Positions 1 through 5,871 of a stretch of 16,279 nt of DNA are shown piece by piece (within the stretch, counting starts at the first letter, position 1; each line of letters starts with the position of its first letter). The DNA comes from an uncultured Collinsella sp. (GTDB lineage Bacteria > Actinomycetota > Coriobacteriia > Coriobacteriales > Coriobacteriaceae): assembly GCA_900751665.1 (NCBI GenBank), contig CAADSV010000213.1, positions 1 through 16,279 on the forward strand, given 5' to 3'. Under the pieces are notes generated by a model. The model worked only from the letters and a program-made list of their open reading frames with translations, was not told the DNA's origin and ran no database searches. A program made the translations under genes and the position numbers.

Positions 1-478
1 ACCCTGCCCCCCTTGTGCTCACACGTGGGCCCTCCCAAATCCCCACGAGTGCCACGCCAATGCCCCCGCCTGCCGCAGCCTCCTGCGCAAAGGCCAAAAA
101 GCGCGGCTCGAGCAGGCGCTCGGGCGCCACGTACATAAGCTGGTAGCGGCCCTCGCGCGCCCGCTTGAGCACGGTGTTTTGCTGGGCCGGGGTAAGGCTG
201 GAGTTGAGATAGCTGGGTCGCGCACCAGCCGCGAGCAGCGCGCGGGTCTGGTCTTCCATAAGCGACAGCAACGGGCTCACCACAAAGGTGATGCCGGGCA
301 GCATAAGCGCAGGCACCTGGTAACAAATGGACTTGCCGGCGCCTGTGGGCATAACGCCGAGCGCATCGCGACCGGCAAGGATCGCATCGACCATGCGGTC
401 CTGTCCCGGGCGAAACGAGGTGTAGCCAAAATAGGCGCCGAGCGTGTCGAGCGCCATCTGCTGCATGCTATCGGTCAT
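1..478 (-). CDS. recQ: ATP-dependent DNA helicase RecQ, N-terminal part (runs off window)
   Basis: This is the first ~159 codons of a RecQ-type superfamily 2 3'-5' DNA helicase, which unwinds DNA in recombination and repair. The translation begins MTDSMQQMALDTLG. It shows the RecQ Q-motif (FGYTSFRPGQ, residues 17-26), Walker A MPTGAGKS (residues 43-50, Lys49) followed by ICYQVPAL, motif Ia (VVSPLLSLMEDQ, about 66-77) and YVAPERLL (about 116-123). The ATG at 478 follows AGGA at 4-nt spacing. A TATAAT lies about 32 nt upstream. The frame stays open to base 1, but the last ~45 nt no longer read as the expected DEAHCVSQWG motif. They can be aligned to it with several substitutions and one inserted base, so sequence error at the contig end is more likely than a real change. 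The ATPase core, RQC and HRDC domains lie outside the window. Confidence 0.93.
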   Translation of the reverse strand, partial: MTDSMQQMALDTLGAYFGYTSFRPGQDRMVDAILAGRDALGVMPTGAGKSICYQVPALMLPGITFVVSPLLSLMEDQTRALLAAGARPSYLNSSLTPAQQNTVLKRAREGRYQLMYVAPERLLEPRFLAFAQEAAAGGGIGVALVGIWEGPRVSTRGAG

Positions 479-509
479 GGTTTCCTAACGTCCAAGTCAT
501 CTGCCGCCG

Positions 510-515
510 ATTATA
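510..515 (-). promoter_or_regulatory. Likely -10 box of the recQ promoter
   Basis: A perfect TATAAT reads on the minus strand about 32 nt before the recQ ATG, in a GC-rich surround where it stands out. No convincing -35 hexamer is seen 16-18 nt upstream. Confidence 0.5.
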
Positions 516-604
516 CGCCGCCACGCGGACCGGCGTCGCCCGGCTGCCGGCCACGGGCAATAGGATCCAAGGCGGACGAGCGTGGATTTTCGGACACTTT
601 CCGG

Positions 605-672
605 ATGAGCGTGGATAATCTCCCACTTTGAGGCCGTCACCGAGCCAAAAACGGGAGATTATCCACGCTCAT
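605..672. repeat. 20-bp perfect inverted repeat (GAGCGTGGAT palindromic unit)
   Basis: Bases 605-624 and 653-672 are exact reverse complements over 20 bp, separated by a 28-nt loop. The 10-mer GAGCGTGGAT occurs directly at 578-587 and 607-616 and inverted at 661-670. There is no adjacent coding sequence or transposase. It abuts the truncated element at 677-709. It is most likely a REP-like or MITE-like intergenic unit, or a transcript-end hairpin of gntR1; the sequence does not settle which. Confidence 0.75.
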
Positions 673-676
673 TCTG

Positions 677-709
677 CAGATTGCCGCTTAGGGACGTTTG
701 CAGCGTCGA
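677..709. repeat. Half copy of the structured intergenic element (copy A, truncated)
   Basis: On the plus strand this reads CAGATTGCC, then a stem-like stretch GCTTAGGGAC, then GTTTGCAGCGTCGA. The first and last boxes are shared with the full copies at 9145-9258 and 13929-14041. The left half (AGCGAAAAC box, complementary stem arm and GCAAGGT box) is missing. The 20-bp inverted repeat at 605-672 stands in its place, so the element is truncated or interrupted. The complementary arm TCCCTAAGC is not found in the flank. Confidence 0.7.
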
Positions 710-711
710 CC

Positions 712-740
712 GGTCCGCCGTTCGTCAGAACGGCGGAACC
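712..740 (-). terminator. Hairpin just downstream of gntR1
   Basis: A 10-bp perfect stem (714-723 with 728-737, loop GTCA), extendable by GG/CC across a bulge, lies 4 nt past the gntR1 stop codon. There is no clear T-run on the minus strand, so it may terminate weakly or protect the 3' end. Confidence 0.5.
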
Positions 741-744
741 AGCC

Positions 745-1464
745 CTACATGACCATAACGTAGCGGCTGCCCACGTAGTACTGCTTACCCATCAGGACCG
801 GCTCTCCATTGGGGCCGGTAAAGCTGGCACGCAGGTTGAGCAGCGGATCGTGCGGAGCAATGCCCAACTCGGCCGCCTGCTCGGTATTGGCACGAACGGC
901 CTCGACCGTGCGGTAGCCAACCGAGACAATCGGGATTCCGCCAACACGCTCGACCTCGGCAAAAATCGACTTGTCCTCAAGATCGGCCGTCAACAGCTCG
1001 CGGTAGGCATCAAACGGCACAAAGATGTTCTCCTCAAAGATGGGCTCGCCGTCGGCCGTACGCACGCGCTTGATATGCAGCAGCAGCGCATCCTTCTGCA
1101 GGCCAAAGAACTCCATCTCGTTTTGGCGCGCCGGCACAATCTGGCGATCGATCACGTGCGCACCGGCCTTCATGCCATTGCCGGCACACAGCGCGGTAAA
1201 CGTCTGCAACGTCGAGGCGTGAAACTGGCGATTGATGTGCGGCGTGGAGACAAAGGTGCCACGGCCCTGCTGCTTAACCAGGTAGCCATCGGAGCACAGC
1301 TCCTCGACGGCGCGGCGCACCGTAATGCGGCTCACGTCGTACTGCTCGGCTAGCTCAAGCTCGGACGGAATACGCTCCTTGGGTGCATAAACACCTTTCT
1401 CGATCGCATCCTTGATTTCGTCGTAAATCTGCTGGTAAAGCGGTGCATTTTTGGGCGCAGGCAT
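745..1464 (-). CDS. GntR-family transcriptional regulator with UTRA domain (regulator 1)
   Basis: This 239-aa cytoplasmic DNA-binding repressor or activator belongs to the HutC subfamily of GntR. The N-terminal winged helix-turn-helix spans residues ~8-75 (PLYQQIYDEIKDAIEKG, IPSELELAEQYDVSRITVRR, then the wing GRGTFV). The C-terminal UTRA effector domain (about 90-235) normally binds a phosphorylated sugar or similar small metabolite. The start at 1464 has only a weak ribosome site (AAGAG). Four tandem TATCGAAA units lie just upstream. A 13-bp palindrome-like site at 1518-1530 recurs before the PTS operon and the EamA gene, so it probably autoregulates and controls those genes; this is inference from the shared motif. 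A hairpin follows the stop. The exact effector is unknown. Confidence 0.93.
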   Translation of the reverse strand: MPAPKNAPLYQQIYDEIKDAIEKGVYAPKERIPSELELAEQYDVSRITVRRAVEELCSDGYLVKQQGRGTFVSTPHINRQFHASTLQTFTALCAGNGMKAGAHVIDRQIVPARQNEMEFFGLQKDALLLHIKRVRTADGEPIFEENIFVPFDAYRELLTADLEDKSIFAEVERVGGIPIVSVGYRTVEAVRANTEQAAELGIAPHDPLLNLRASFTGPNGEPVLMGKQYYVGSRYVMVM

Positions 1465-1477
1465 ATCTAATCACTCT

Positions 1478-1509
1478 TATCGAAATATCGAAATATCGAA
1501 ATATCGAAA
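1478..1509. repeat. Four exact tandem copies of an 8-bp unit TATCGAAA
   Basis: The units are at 1478-1485, 1486-1493, 1494-1501 and 1502-1509, ending 14 nt before the gntR1 start codon. They sit in the untranslated leader or promoter of gntR1. Copy-number slippage here would alter promoter or ribosome-site spacing. No spacers are present, so this is not a CRISPR. Confidence 0.9.
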
Positions 1510-1517
1510 TAACTAAT

Positions 1518-1530
1518 ACGTATATAACGT
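1518..1530. promoter_or_regulatory. Candidate GntR1 operator upstream of gntR1
   Basis: The site ACGTATATAACGT is an ACGT-N5-ACGT arrangement. It matches sites upstream of the PTS operon (7659-7671) and the EamA gene (8932-8944, 8941-8953) at 11 of 13 positions in each comparison. It lies about 54 nt before the gntR1 start, suiting autoregulation. The assignment to GntR1 is inference. Confidence 0.5.
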
Positions 1531-1572
1531 CTAGTTTCATGTTACCTCATATTGATAAAACGATACACCCTC

Positions 1573-1614
1573 CCTACCAAAAAGCGACAGCTTCATTTTG
1601 GTAGGTTTTATCTG
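1573..1614. repeat. Short intergenic palindrome CCTACCAAAA/TTTTGGTAGG
   Basis: A 10-bp perfect inverted repeat (1573-1582 with 1596-1605) has a 13-nt loop. Bases 1595-1614 are repeated exactly (20 nt) at 3720-3739, so this is a dispersed intergenic unit. Confidence 0.7.
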
Positions 1615-1623
1615 GGCAAACGA

Positions 1624-1659
1624 GAGCCTCCCGAAAGCAGCGAGGCTTTCGGGAGGCTC
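1624..1659 (-). terminator. Strong hairpin downstream of the YitT-family gene
   Basis: A perfect 15-bp GC-rich stem (1624-1638 with 1645-1659) with a 6-nt loop lies about 42 nt past the yitT-like stop. The minus-strand sequence after it (TCTCGTTTG) has only a short T-run, so termination strength is uncertain. Confidence 0.6.
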
Positions 1660-1700
1660 AAGCGGACAGGATTGCACCAGGCCGGCAAAATGCCAAAACC

Positions 1701-2708
1701 CTACTTGCCGTCGTCCTGCTGCAGGCTGTCCTGCTCGCTGAGGCGCGCCTGCCTGCTGGCCATGCGTGCGGGCTTGTCGGGATCGGGAACGGCCGTGGGC
1801 ATGGGCTCGTCGACATGACCGCCCCACCAGCCGCCCACAAAGTTGAGCGTGTGGAACACATTGATCACGGCGCCGGGATCAATGTCGCACACCAGCTTGA
1901 TAATGTCTTGGCTCTCGTAGGTCGATACAACGGCGTGCAGCAGATACATCTTTTCGCGGCTGTATCCGCCAATGACCTCGGCACAGCTAATGCCATGCTG
2001 AAAATGGTCAACATAGGCGGTCATGACCTCGTCCGCCTTGCGCGTCGTGATCTGCAGCGTCACGCGGTCGTAGCGACGATAGAAGCTGTCGATGGTCTTG
2101 GTCGAAATAAACTGGAACACGATGGAGTACGCCGCCTTGTCCCAGCCAAACATAAAACCAAAGATCGCCAGGATAAAGCAGTTGAAACCAAAGATGACGC
2201 CCCAGATGGTCTTGCCCGTGTGGTTGGAAACCCACAGCGCGATAAAGTCGGTGCCGCCGGTGGATGCGCCGGATTTAAGCGCGATGGCAGCGCCCAGACC
2301 CGAGACCACGCCGCCAAAAATGATGAGCATGATCTTGTCGCCCAAAAACGGAGCGAAGTGAAAGACGTTGAGAAACAGCGATGAGAGCACGACCTGCATC
2401 ATCGAGAAGATGACGAAGCGCTTGCTAATGCCGCTCCAGCATAGGAGCGCCACGGGGATGTTGAGCGCGAGCATACCGAGCGAGATGTCGATGTGAACGC
2501 CGCCGAGCGAGGTAACGCGATCGAGCAGGACCGCGACGCCGGTAAGACCGCTCGGAAGCAGGTCGGCGGGCTGAATGAACGCCTGGATCAGAAATGTCTG
2601 GAGAACGGCGGAAATTGTGACCGCCACGGCAGTAATGGCGCGGCGGACGATGGTGAGACGGCCGAGCACGAGCACGCGGTCCGTGAGCTGATCGATGGCG
2701 TTCGCCAC
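1701..2708 (-). CDS. YitT-family membrane protein (DUF161 + DUF2179)
   Basis: This 335-aa integral membrane protein has the YitT-family layout: several hydrophobic helices over residues ~20-190, including the conserved stretch LKSGASTGGTDFIALW, then a soluble C-terminal domain (about 205-295) of the DUF2179 type (VSTYESQDIIKLVCDIDPGAVINV). A charged, probably disordered tail of ~35 residues follows. The start is GTG, supported by AAAGGAG at suitable spacing. The family is common in Firmicutes and Actinobacteria, and its transport substrate is not established. It has its own upstream gap of more than 350 nt from the HAD gene, so it is probably not tightly coupled to the PTS operon. Family call is confident; function is unknown. 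Confidence 0.9.
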   Translation of the reverse strand: MANAIDQLTDRVLVLGRLTIVRRAITAVAVTISAVLQTFLIQAFIQPADLLPSGLTGVAVLLDRVTSLGGVHIDISLGMLALNIPVALLCWSGISKRFVIFSMMQVVLSSLFLNVFHFAPFLGDKIMLIIFGGVVSGLGAAIALKSGASTGGTDFIALWVSNHTGKTIWGVIFGFNCFILAIFGFMFGWDKAAYSIVFQFISTKTIDSFYRRYDRVTLQITTRKADEVMTAYVDHFQHGISCAEVIGGYSREKMYLLHAVVSTYESQDIIKLVCDIDPGAVINVFHTLNFVGGWWGGHVDEPMPTAVPDPDKPARMASRQARLSEQDSLQQDDGK

Positions 2709-3062
2709 GGAGGCTCCTTTCGAAGGCAGATGTAGTTGTGGGGTATGTCCGCGATTGTAGCATGGAGCGTGCGGGGGCGCTTCAATTCACCCTCTCCCGA
2801 CAACCAAAGCGGGACCAGCAACCCCACGACCAAAGGCCCAAATTACAAGTGAGTAGACTTTACGCGACCTGCAGAGCACACCCAAAACCGCCACCCCTGT
2901 GACCTGCGGTTTTACAAAGGAAGATATGCATTGTGCTCGGCCTGCGCCAAAAAGTCTACTCACTTAGTCCGAATCGAAGCCAAACGGATCAAAATCGAAA
3001 CCAAATTGAGCCAGTCCACCGCAAAAAACGCTTGAACCCGTGCTTCTCGCGGCGGATTGACG
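2709..3062. other. Intergenic stretch between the HAD and YitT genes
   Basis: No credible gene is seen in these 354 nt. The middle (2847-2965) is a nested stem element listed separately. Downstream of the HAD stop on the minus strand there is a T6 run (3024-3029) preceded by only a weak hairpin, so a poor terminator is possible. The last ~120 nt before the YitT start hold its ribosome site (AAAGGAG); no clear promoter hexamers were identified. Confidence 0.6.
2847..2965. repeat. Nested multi-stem intergenic element, possible structured RNA or palindromic repeat
   Basis: A perfect 15-bp outer inverted repeat (2847-2861 with 2951-2965) encloses a perfect 7-bp stem (GAGCACA 2874-2880 with 2932-2938). 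That stem encloses a perfect 8-bp hairpin (AAAACCGC 2884-2891 with 2906-2913). Short GCG/CGC and CC/GG pairings (2864-2869 with 2939-2947) can join the outer and middle stems. The 119-nt unit therefore folds on itself in an orderly way and contains no ORF. A near copy of its left arm occurs in inverted orientation at 3821-3844. Strand of action is not decided, since the long stems are perfect on both strands. Confidence 0.7.
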
Positions 3063-3692
3063 CTACAAAGCGGCCAAAATGTCAGTCAGATTATCGATAA
3101 CGGCATCGGCTCGCGATTGATCTAGGTTGACACCCTCGTGCGGACGCAGCGCCAGGACGCGGGCGCCGGAACGCTTGCCGGCCTCGATGCCCAAAGGCGA
3201 GTCCTCGATAACCAGGCACTCGGAAGGCTCAACCCCCAGCGCCTCCATGGCACGCAGGTAAATCTCGGGGTCGGGCTTAAACGCACTGCACTCGTGACCG
3301 CTGATGGTGTAGTCCAGCACGTCGGCGATACCGGCGATATCCACCAGCTCGTCAATCAGCTCACGATAGGACGAGCTCGCGATGGCACACTTCACGCCGC
3401 GCTTGTGCAGCTCACGCATCACCGGCTCCGTCTGCTCGTTGAGTAGCTCGGCATACGGAACGGGATGAGCGGGGCAATATCTTTTTTTATATTCCGTGAG
3501 CAATTCCTCACGTAACGTGAGATTGCCAGGAACTAGAGCTTCCCAGATTGCCGGTTCATTAGACCCCGAAAGATCTGGAATTCTATCGTACGTAATGCCA
3601 TGCTCCTCCATATACGCCACGCGACGACGGTTGTAGAACCACTCGGTATCGACTAGCACACCGTCCATGTCAAACAGCACTGCCTTGATCAT
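3063..3692 (-). CDS. HAD-superfamily hydrolase (beta-phosphoglucomutase/phosphatase-like)
   Basis: This 209-aa cytoplasmic HAD subfamily IA hydrolase probably acts on a small phosphorylated sugar or related compound. Motif I is FDMDG with Asp8 as nucleophile and Asp10 as general acid; motif II is ASSS (105-108); the motif III lysine is in FKPDP (Lys139); motif IV is IEDSPLG (Asp164). A helical cap lies at residues ~16-80. I chose the ATG at 3692 because GGAGG lies 8 nt upstream; an ATG at 3698 is too close to it, and longer extensions run through an intergenic repeat. Residues ~31-74 are encoded by a clearly AT-richer stretch (about 45% G+C over 3471-3600 by hand count), with codons such as AGA, suggesting mosaic origin of the cap. 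It lies behind a terminator after SIS1, so its link to the PTS pathway is positional only. Confidence 0.9.
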   Translation of the reverse strand: MIKAVLFDMDGVLVDTEWFYNRRRVAYMEEHGITYDRIPDLSGSNEPAIWEALVPGNLTLREELLTEYKKRYCPAHPVPYAELLNEQTEPVMRELHKRGVKCAIASSSYRELIDELVDIAGIADVLDYTISGHECSAFKPDPEIYLRAMEALGVEPSECLVIEDSPLGIEAGKRSGARVLALRPHEGVNLDQSRADAVIDNLTDILAAL

Positions 3693-3707
3693 ACGCATCT
3701 CCTCCCG

Positions 3708-3739
3708 CCTGCCAAAAATATTTTGGTAGGTTTTATCTG
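3708..3739. repeat. Short palindrome CCTGCCAAAA/TTTTGGTAGG upstream of the HAD gene
   Basis: Arms are 3708-3717 and 3721-3730, with one position that pairs as G-U only if transcribed on the plus strand. Bases 3720-3739 equal 1595-1614 exactly, and CCTGCCAAAA recurs at 11211-11220. Confidence 0.65.
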
Positions 3740-3776
3740 TGGTTTTATGGCGCGACAGACACGCCCTCCCCAAAGC

Positions 3777-3809
3777 AAAAAAGGGGACGGGGCGCAAACC
3801 CCATCCCCT
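3777..3809 (-). terminator. Rho-independent terminator after the PTS/SIS1 operon
   Basis: On the minus strand an 11-bp G/C stem (arms 3799-3809 and 3782-3792, one G-T wobble, loop TTTGCG) is followed directly by a TTTTTT run. It lies about 34 nt past the SIS1 stop codon and would close the PTS operon before the HAD gene. The wobble fits minus-strand transcription. Confidence 0.85.
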
Positions 3810-3820
3810 CTCAATCAACC

Positions 3821-3844
3821 CGTAAGGTCTACTTACTTGTGATT
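3821..3844. repeat. Partial inverted copy of the arm of the 2847-2965 element
   Basis: These 24 nt match the reverse complement of 2841-2864 at 21 positions. The copy overlaps the last bases of SIS1 (stop codon 3843-3845). The two stretches lie in inverted orientation on either side of the HAD gene. Confidence 0.55.
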
Positions 3845-4826
3845 AGTAGGAAAGCTTCCACATGTAGCGACGCATGGTCAGCGGGTGCTGACGGGCCTCG
3901 GCGATCTGGTTGCCGTACTCGCGCATAACGGCGAGGTGCAGCAGCGGGTTGAAGTAGGTGACGACGCTCGCGGGCACGGCGTCAGCCAGGCCGTAGTCCT
4001 TGGAGTCGATCAGAGCGACCTTGGCGCCCATGCGCTCAAGGAAGGTGAGGGCGCGGGCGTCCATCGGACGGGTAGCGCCATCGGACATGAAGAAGACGTA
4101 AGGCTTACCCTCGGTGGAAACCTCGAACGGGCCATGGAAGTACTCGCCGGTGTTGTAGGCGGCGGCGTCGATCCACTGCATCTCGGTGAACAGGAAGGCG
4201 GCGTGAGAATAAGCCATCTTCTCGGAGGCACCGGAGGCCATGAAGTAGATCATCTTGTCGTCCTTGAAGTCCTCGGCGAACTTCTTGGCGAGCTTCTTGC
4301 AGTGCTGAGCGGCGTTCTCGCAGAGATCGAAGACGTTGGTGAGGCCGGTGATCATGTCCTCGTAGTGGTCATAGCCCTCGGTCTGCTGAAGAATCTCGAG
4401 AGCAAGAGCGATGGCGTAGCCGGGCTTCTCGCACTTGGCAGCGAAGTTGGCGTGGAAGCCGTGAACGATGACGTGGTCGGCGTCGACGGTCAGAGCGGAG
4501 CCAGCCTTGTTGGTGAGGGAGACGACCGGGCAGTTGTGCTTCTTGGCGGTCTTGTTGGCCTCGACGGTCTCGGGCGTGGAGCCACCGAGGGAGCAGGTGA
4601 TCACGAAGGTGTGCTCGTTGACCCAGGAAGGCGTGTCGTAGTTGAACTCGTTAGCGGTGAAGATCTGAACGTTCAGCTTGTCCGTGTTGTTGGCCAGGAA
4701 GTACTTGGCGGGGTAAAGGTCGGACATGGAAGCGCCGCAGCCGACGAAGGCGACGCTGTGGATCTCGTGGTTGGACAGGACGTCAGCGACGATCTGCTTA
4801 GGGAGGTTAAGGTCGATCTCGTACAT
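3843..4826 (-). CDS. SIS-domain sugar-phosphate deglycase/isomerase, FrlB/GfrF-like (SIS1)
   Basis: This 327-aa cytoplasmic protein has two SIS domains, as in FrlB, FraB and the GlmS isomerase half. The first SIS domain (about 22-150) carries FVGCGASMSD and the phosphate-binding SLGGSTPET (79-87). The second (about 190-300) carries SGASEKMAY. Glu215 and His231 (in FHGP) are 16 residues apart, as are E. coli GlmS Glu488/His504 and Salmonella FraB Glu214/His230, so catalysis should be retained. The C-terminus MRRYMWKLSY resembles the FrlB end. A start at 4826 has AAAGGA 9 nt upstream; longer frames run into a hairpin. It is the last gene of the PTS operon, which suggests it acts on the PTS product, likely an Amadori-type 6-phosphate yielding glucose 6-phosphate and an amine. 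An aminosugar isomerase is the main alternative. Confidence 0.85.
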   Translation of the reverse strand: MYEIDLNLPKQIVADVLSNHEIHSVAFVGCGASMSDLYPAKYFLANNTDKLNVQIFTANEFNYDTPSWVNEHTFVITCSLGGSTPETVEANKTAKKHNCPVVSLTNKAGSALTVDADHVIVHGFHANFAAKCEKPGYAIALALEILQQTEGYDHYEDMITGLTNVFDLCENAAQHCKKLAKKFAEDFKDDKMIYFMASGASEKMAYSHAAFLFTEMQWIDAAAYNTGEYFHGPFEVSTEGKPYVFFMSDGATRPMDARALTFLERMGAKVALIDSKDYGLADAVPASVVTYFNPLLHLAVMREYGNQIAEARQHPLTMRRYMWKLSY

Positions 4827-4916
4827 CTGACACATTCCTTTCGATTTTTGCGGCGCCACTTTGCCGGACGCACACAGGGTTACCGTGATTTGGACCGAGT
4901 CGCCGGCCCGTTGAGG

Positions 4917-4947
4917 ATGTGTCAAAGGAACTGTCCCTTTGACACAT
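4917..4947. repeat. 12-bp perfect palindrome with AACTGTC loop
   Basis: Arms 4917-4928 and 4936-4947 pair perfectly. The loop with its edge reads AACTGTCCCTT, which resembles AACCTGTCCC-type sequences at 9052-9062 and 11223-11233. It lies between IID and SIS1. Confidence 0.75.
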
Positions 4948-4958
4948 TTAGGGATGGA

Positions 4959-4991
4959 AGCCTGCCTGGGGTATGGGATGTCAGGCAGGCT
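4959..4991 (-). other. Intercistronic hairpin between PTS IID and SIS1
   Basis: A 10-bp perfect stem (4959-4968 with 4982-4991) with a 13-nt loop lies 34 nt after the IID stop. There is no T-run. Together with the adjacent 12-bp palindrome it could attenuate read-through or stabilise the upstream PTS mRNA. Confidence 0.6.
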
Positions 4992-5024
4992 CCCCGGGGA
5001 AAGCGATTAGACGCTTGATCGCGA

Positions 5025-5858
5025 CTAGGCCAGGATGCCGGCCGCGGAGAGGGCGATGCCGCCCACGATGGCGATCACGAGAAGCCAACCGGTGTTGACG
5101 TTCTTCTTGATGAGCCAGTACATAAGGCCGGTGAGGCCGAGGGAGATCATCTGGGGCATCATGCCATCCAGGATGTCCTGGATAACGACGGTGCCGTCAG
5201 CGAACTGCAGCGGGGTGGTGGCGCCGATCAGCGTGGCGATCATGCCGCCCACGGACATAAGACCCACGATGCCGCAGACATACATGAGCTTCTCCATGAG
5301 GTCGCCGCCCTGAAGCTTGCTCAGGTACTCGTGGCCGCCCTGATAGCCCATCTTGGCTGCGAACCAGGTGATCAGCACGGAGGGGACAATGGAGATGAGC
5401 ATGGCCAGGATCGGGCCCATGATGGAGCCCTGCTGAGCCAGCTGAACGCCCAGACCAAAGGCGATAACGCGGATGGTGCCCTGGAAGAAGGAGTCACCGA
5501 TGCCGGAAAGCGGACCCATGAGGGAGGTCTTGACCGCGTTGATCGAATCGGGATCGAAGTTCTCGGGGTCCTTGGCGTACTCCTCCTCCATGGAGGCGGA
5601 GAGGCCCAGGATGAAAGCGCTCGTCTGCGGGGTGCAGTTGTAGAACGCCATGTGACGGTGGTAAGCCTCTTTCTTAGCAGCGAGCTGCTTGGGGTCGGAC
5701 TCGTCCGGATAGAGGCGATCGAGCGTGGGAACCATGCCGTAGAGGAAGCCCATGTTCATCTGACGCTCGTAGTTCCAAGAGGCCTGGATGGCCCAGGAGC
5801 GCCAGAAGAACTGGCTGACCTTCTTGTTCAGGGACACGTCCTTGGTTGCGGTTGCCAT
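5025..5858 (-). CDS. PTS mannose/fructose/sorbose-family IID component
   Basis: This 277-aa membrane subunit forms the translocation channel together with IIC. It has the family's N-terminal signature FWRSWAIQASWNYERQMNMG (about 18-37) and the conserved MGPLSGIGDSFFQGTIRVIA segment (about 141-160). Hydrophobic helices continue to the C-terminus, ending in a glycine/alanine-rich helix. The start at 5858 has AAGGAGG 8 nt upstream, overlapping the end of the IIC gene's stop region; only 13 nt separate the two genes, showing translational coupling. Longer in-frame extensions overlap IIC and are rejected. After its stop come two hairpins and then SIS1. Confidence 0.95.
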   Translation of the reverse strand: MATATKDVSLNKKVSQFFWRSWAIQASWNYERQMNMGFLYGMVPTLDRLYPDESDPKQLAAKKEAYHRHMAFYNCTPQTSAFILGLSASMEEEYAKDPENFDPDSINAVKTSLMGPLSGIGDSFFQGTIRVIAFGLGVQLAQQGSIMGPILAMLISIVPSVLITWFAAKMGYQGGHEYLSKLQGGDLMEKLMYVCGIVGLMSVGGMIATLIGATTPLQFADGTVVIQDILDGMMPQMISLGLTGLMYWLIKKNVNTGWLLVIAIVGGIALSAAGILA

Positions 5859-5871
5859 AGTGTGTTCCTCC

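Noticed and set aside
605..672. Ends of an insertion sequence
   Set aside because: The arms are only 28 nt apart and there is no transposase or target-site duplication that I can see.
1478..1509. Possible CRISPR remnant
   Set aside because: The repeats are 8 bp and directly abutting with no spacers, and no cas genes are present.
3693..3818. N-terminal extension of the HAD protein
   Set aside because: The extended frame runs through a repeat and the operon terminator, and the HAD fold begins at MIKAVLFDMDG with a good ribosome site just before it.
4827..4925. N-terminal extension of SIS1
   Set aside because: It would start inside a palindromic hairpin and adds a sequence unlike SIS proteins; AAAGGA supports the start at 4826.
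3885..5018. Long plus-strand open frame opposite SIS1
   Set aside because: Its translation is low in complexity (Gly/Val/Leu/Asp-rich), has no recognisable domain and lies opposite a well-supported gene. The strongly biased codons of the real gene avoid TTA, CTA and TCA, which leaves the antisense frame free of stops.
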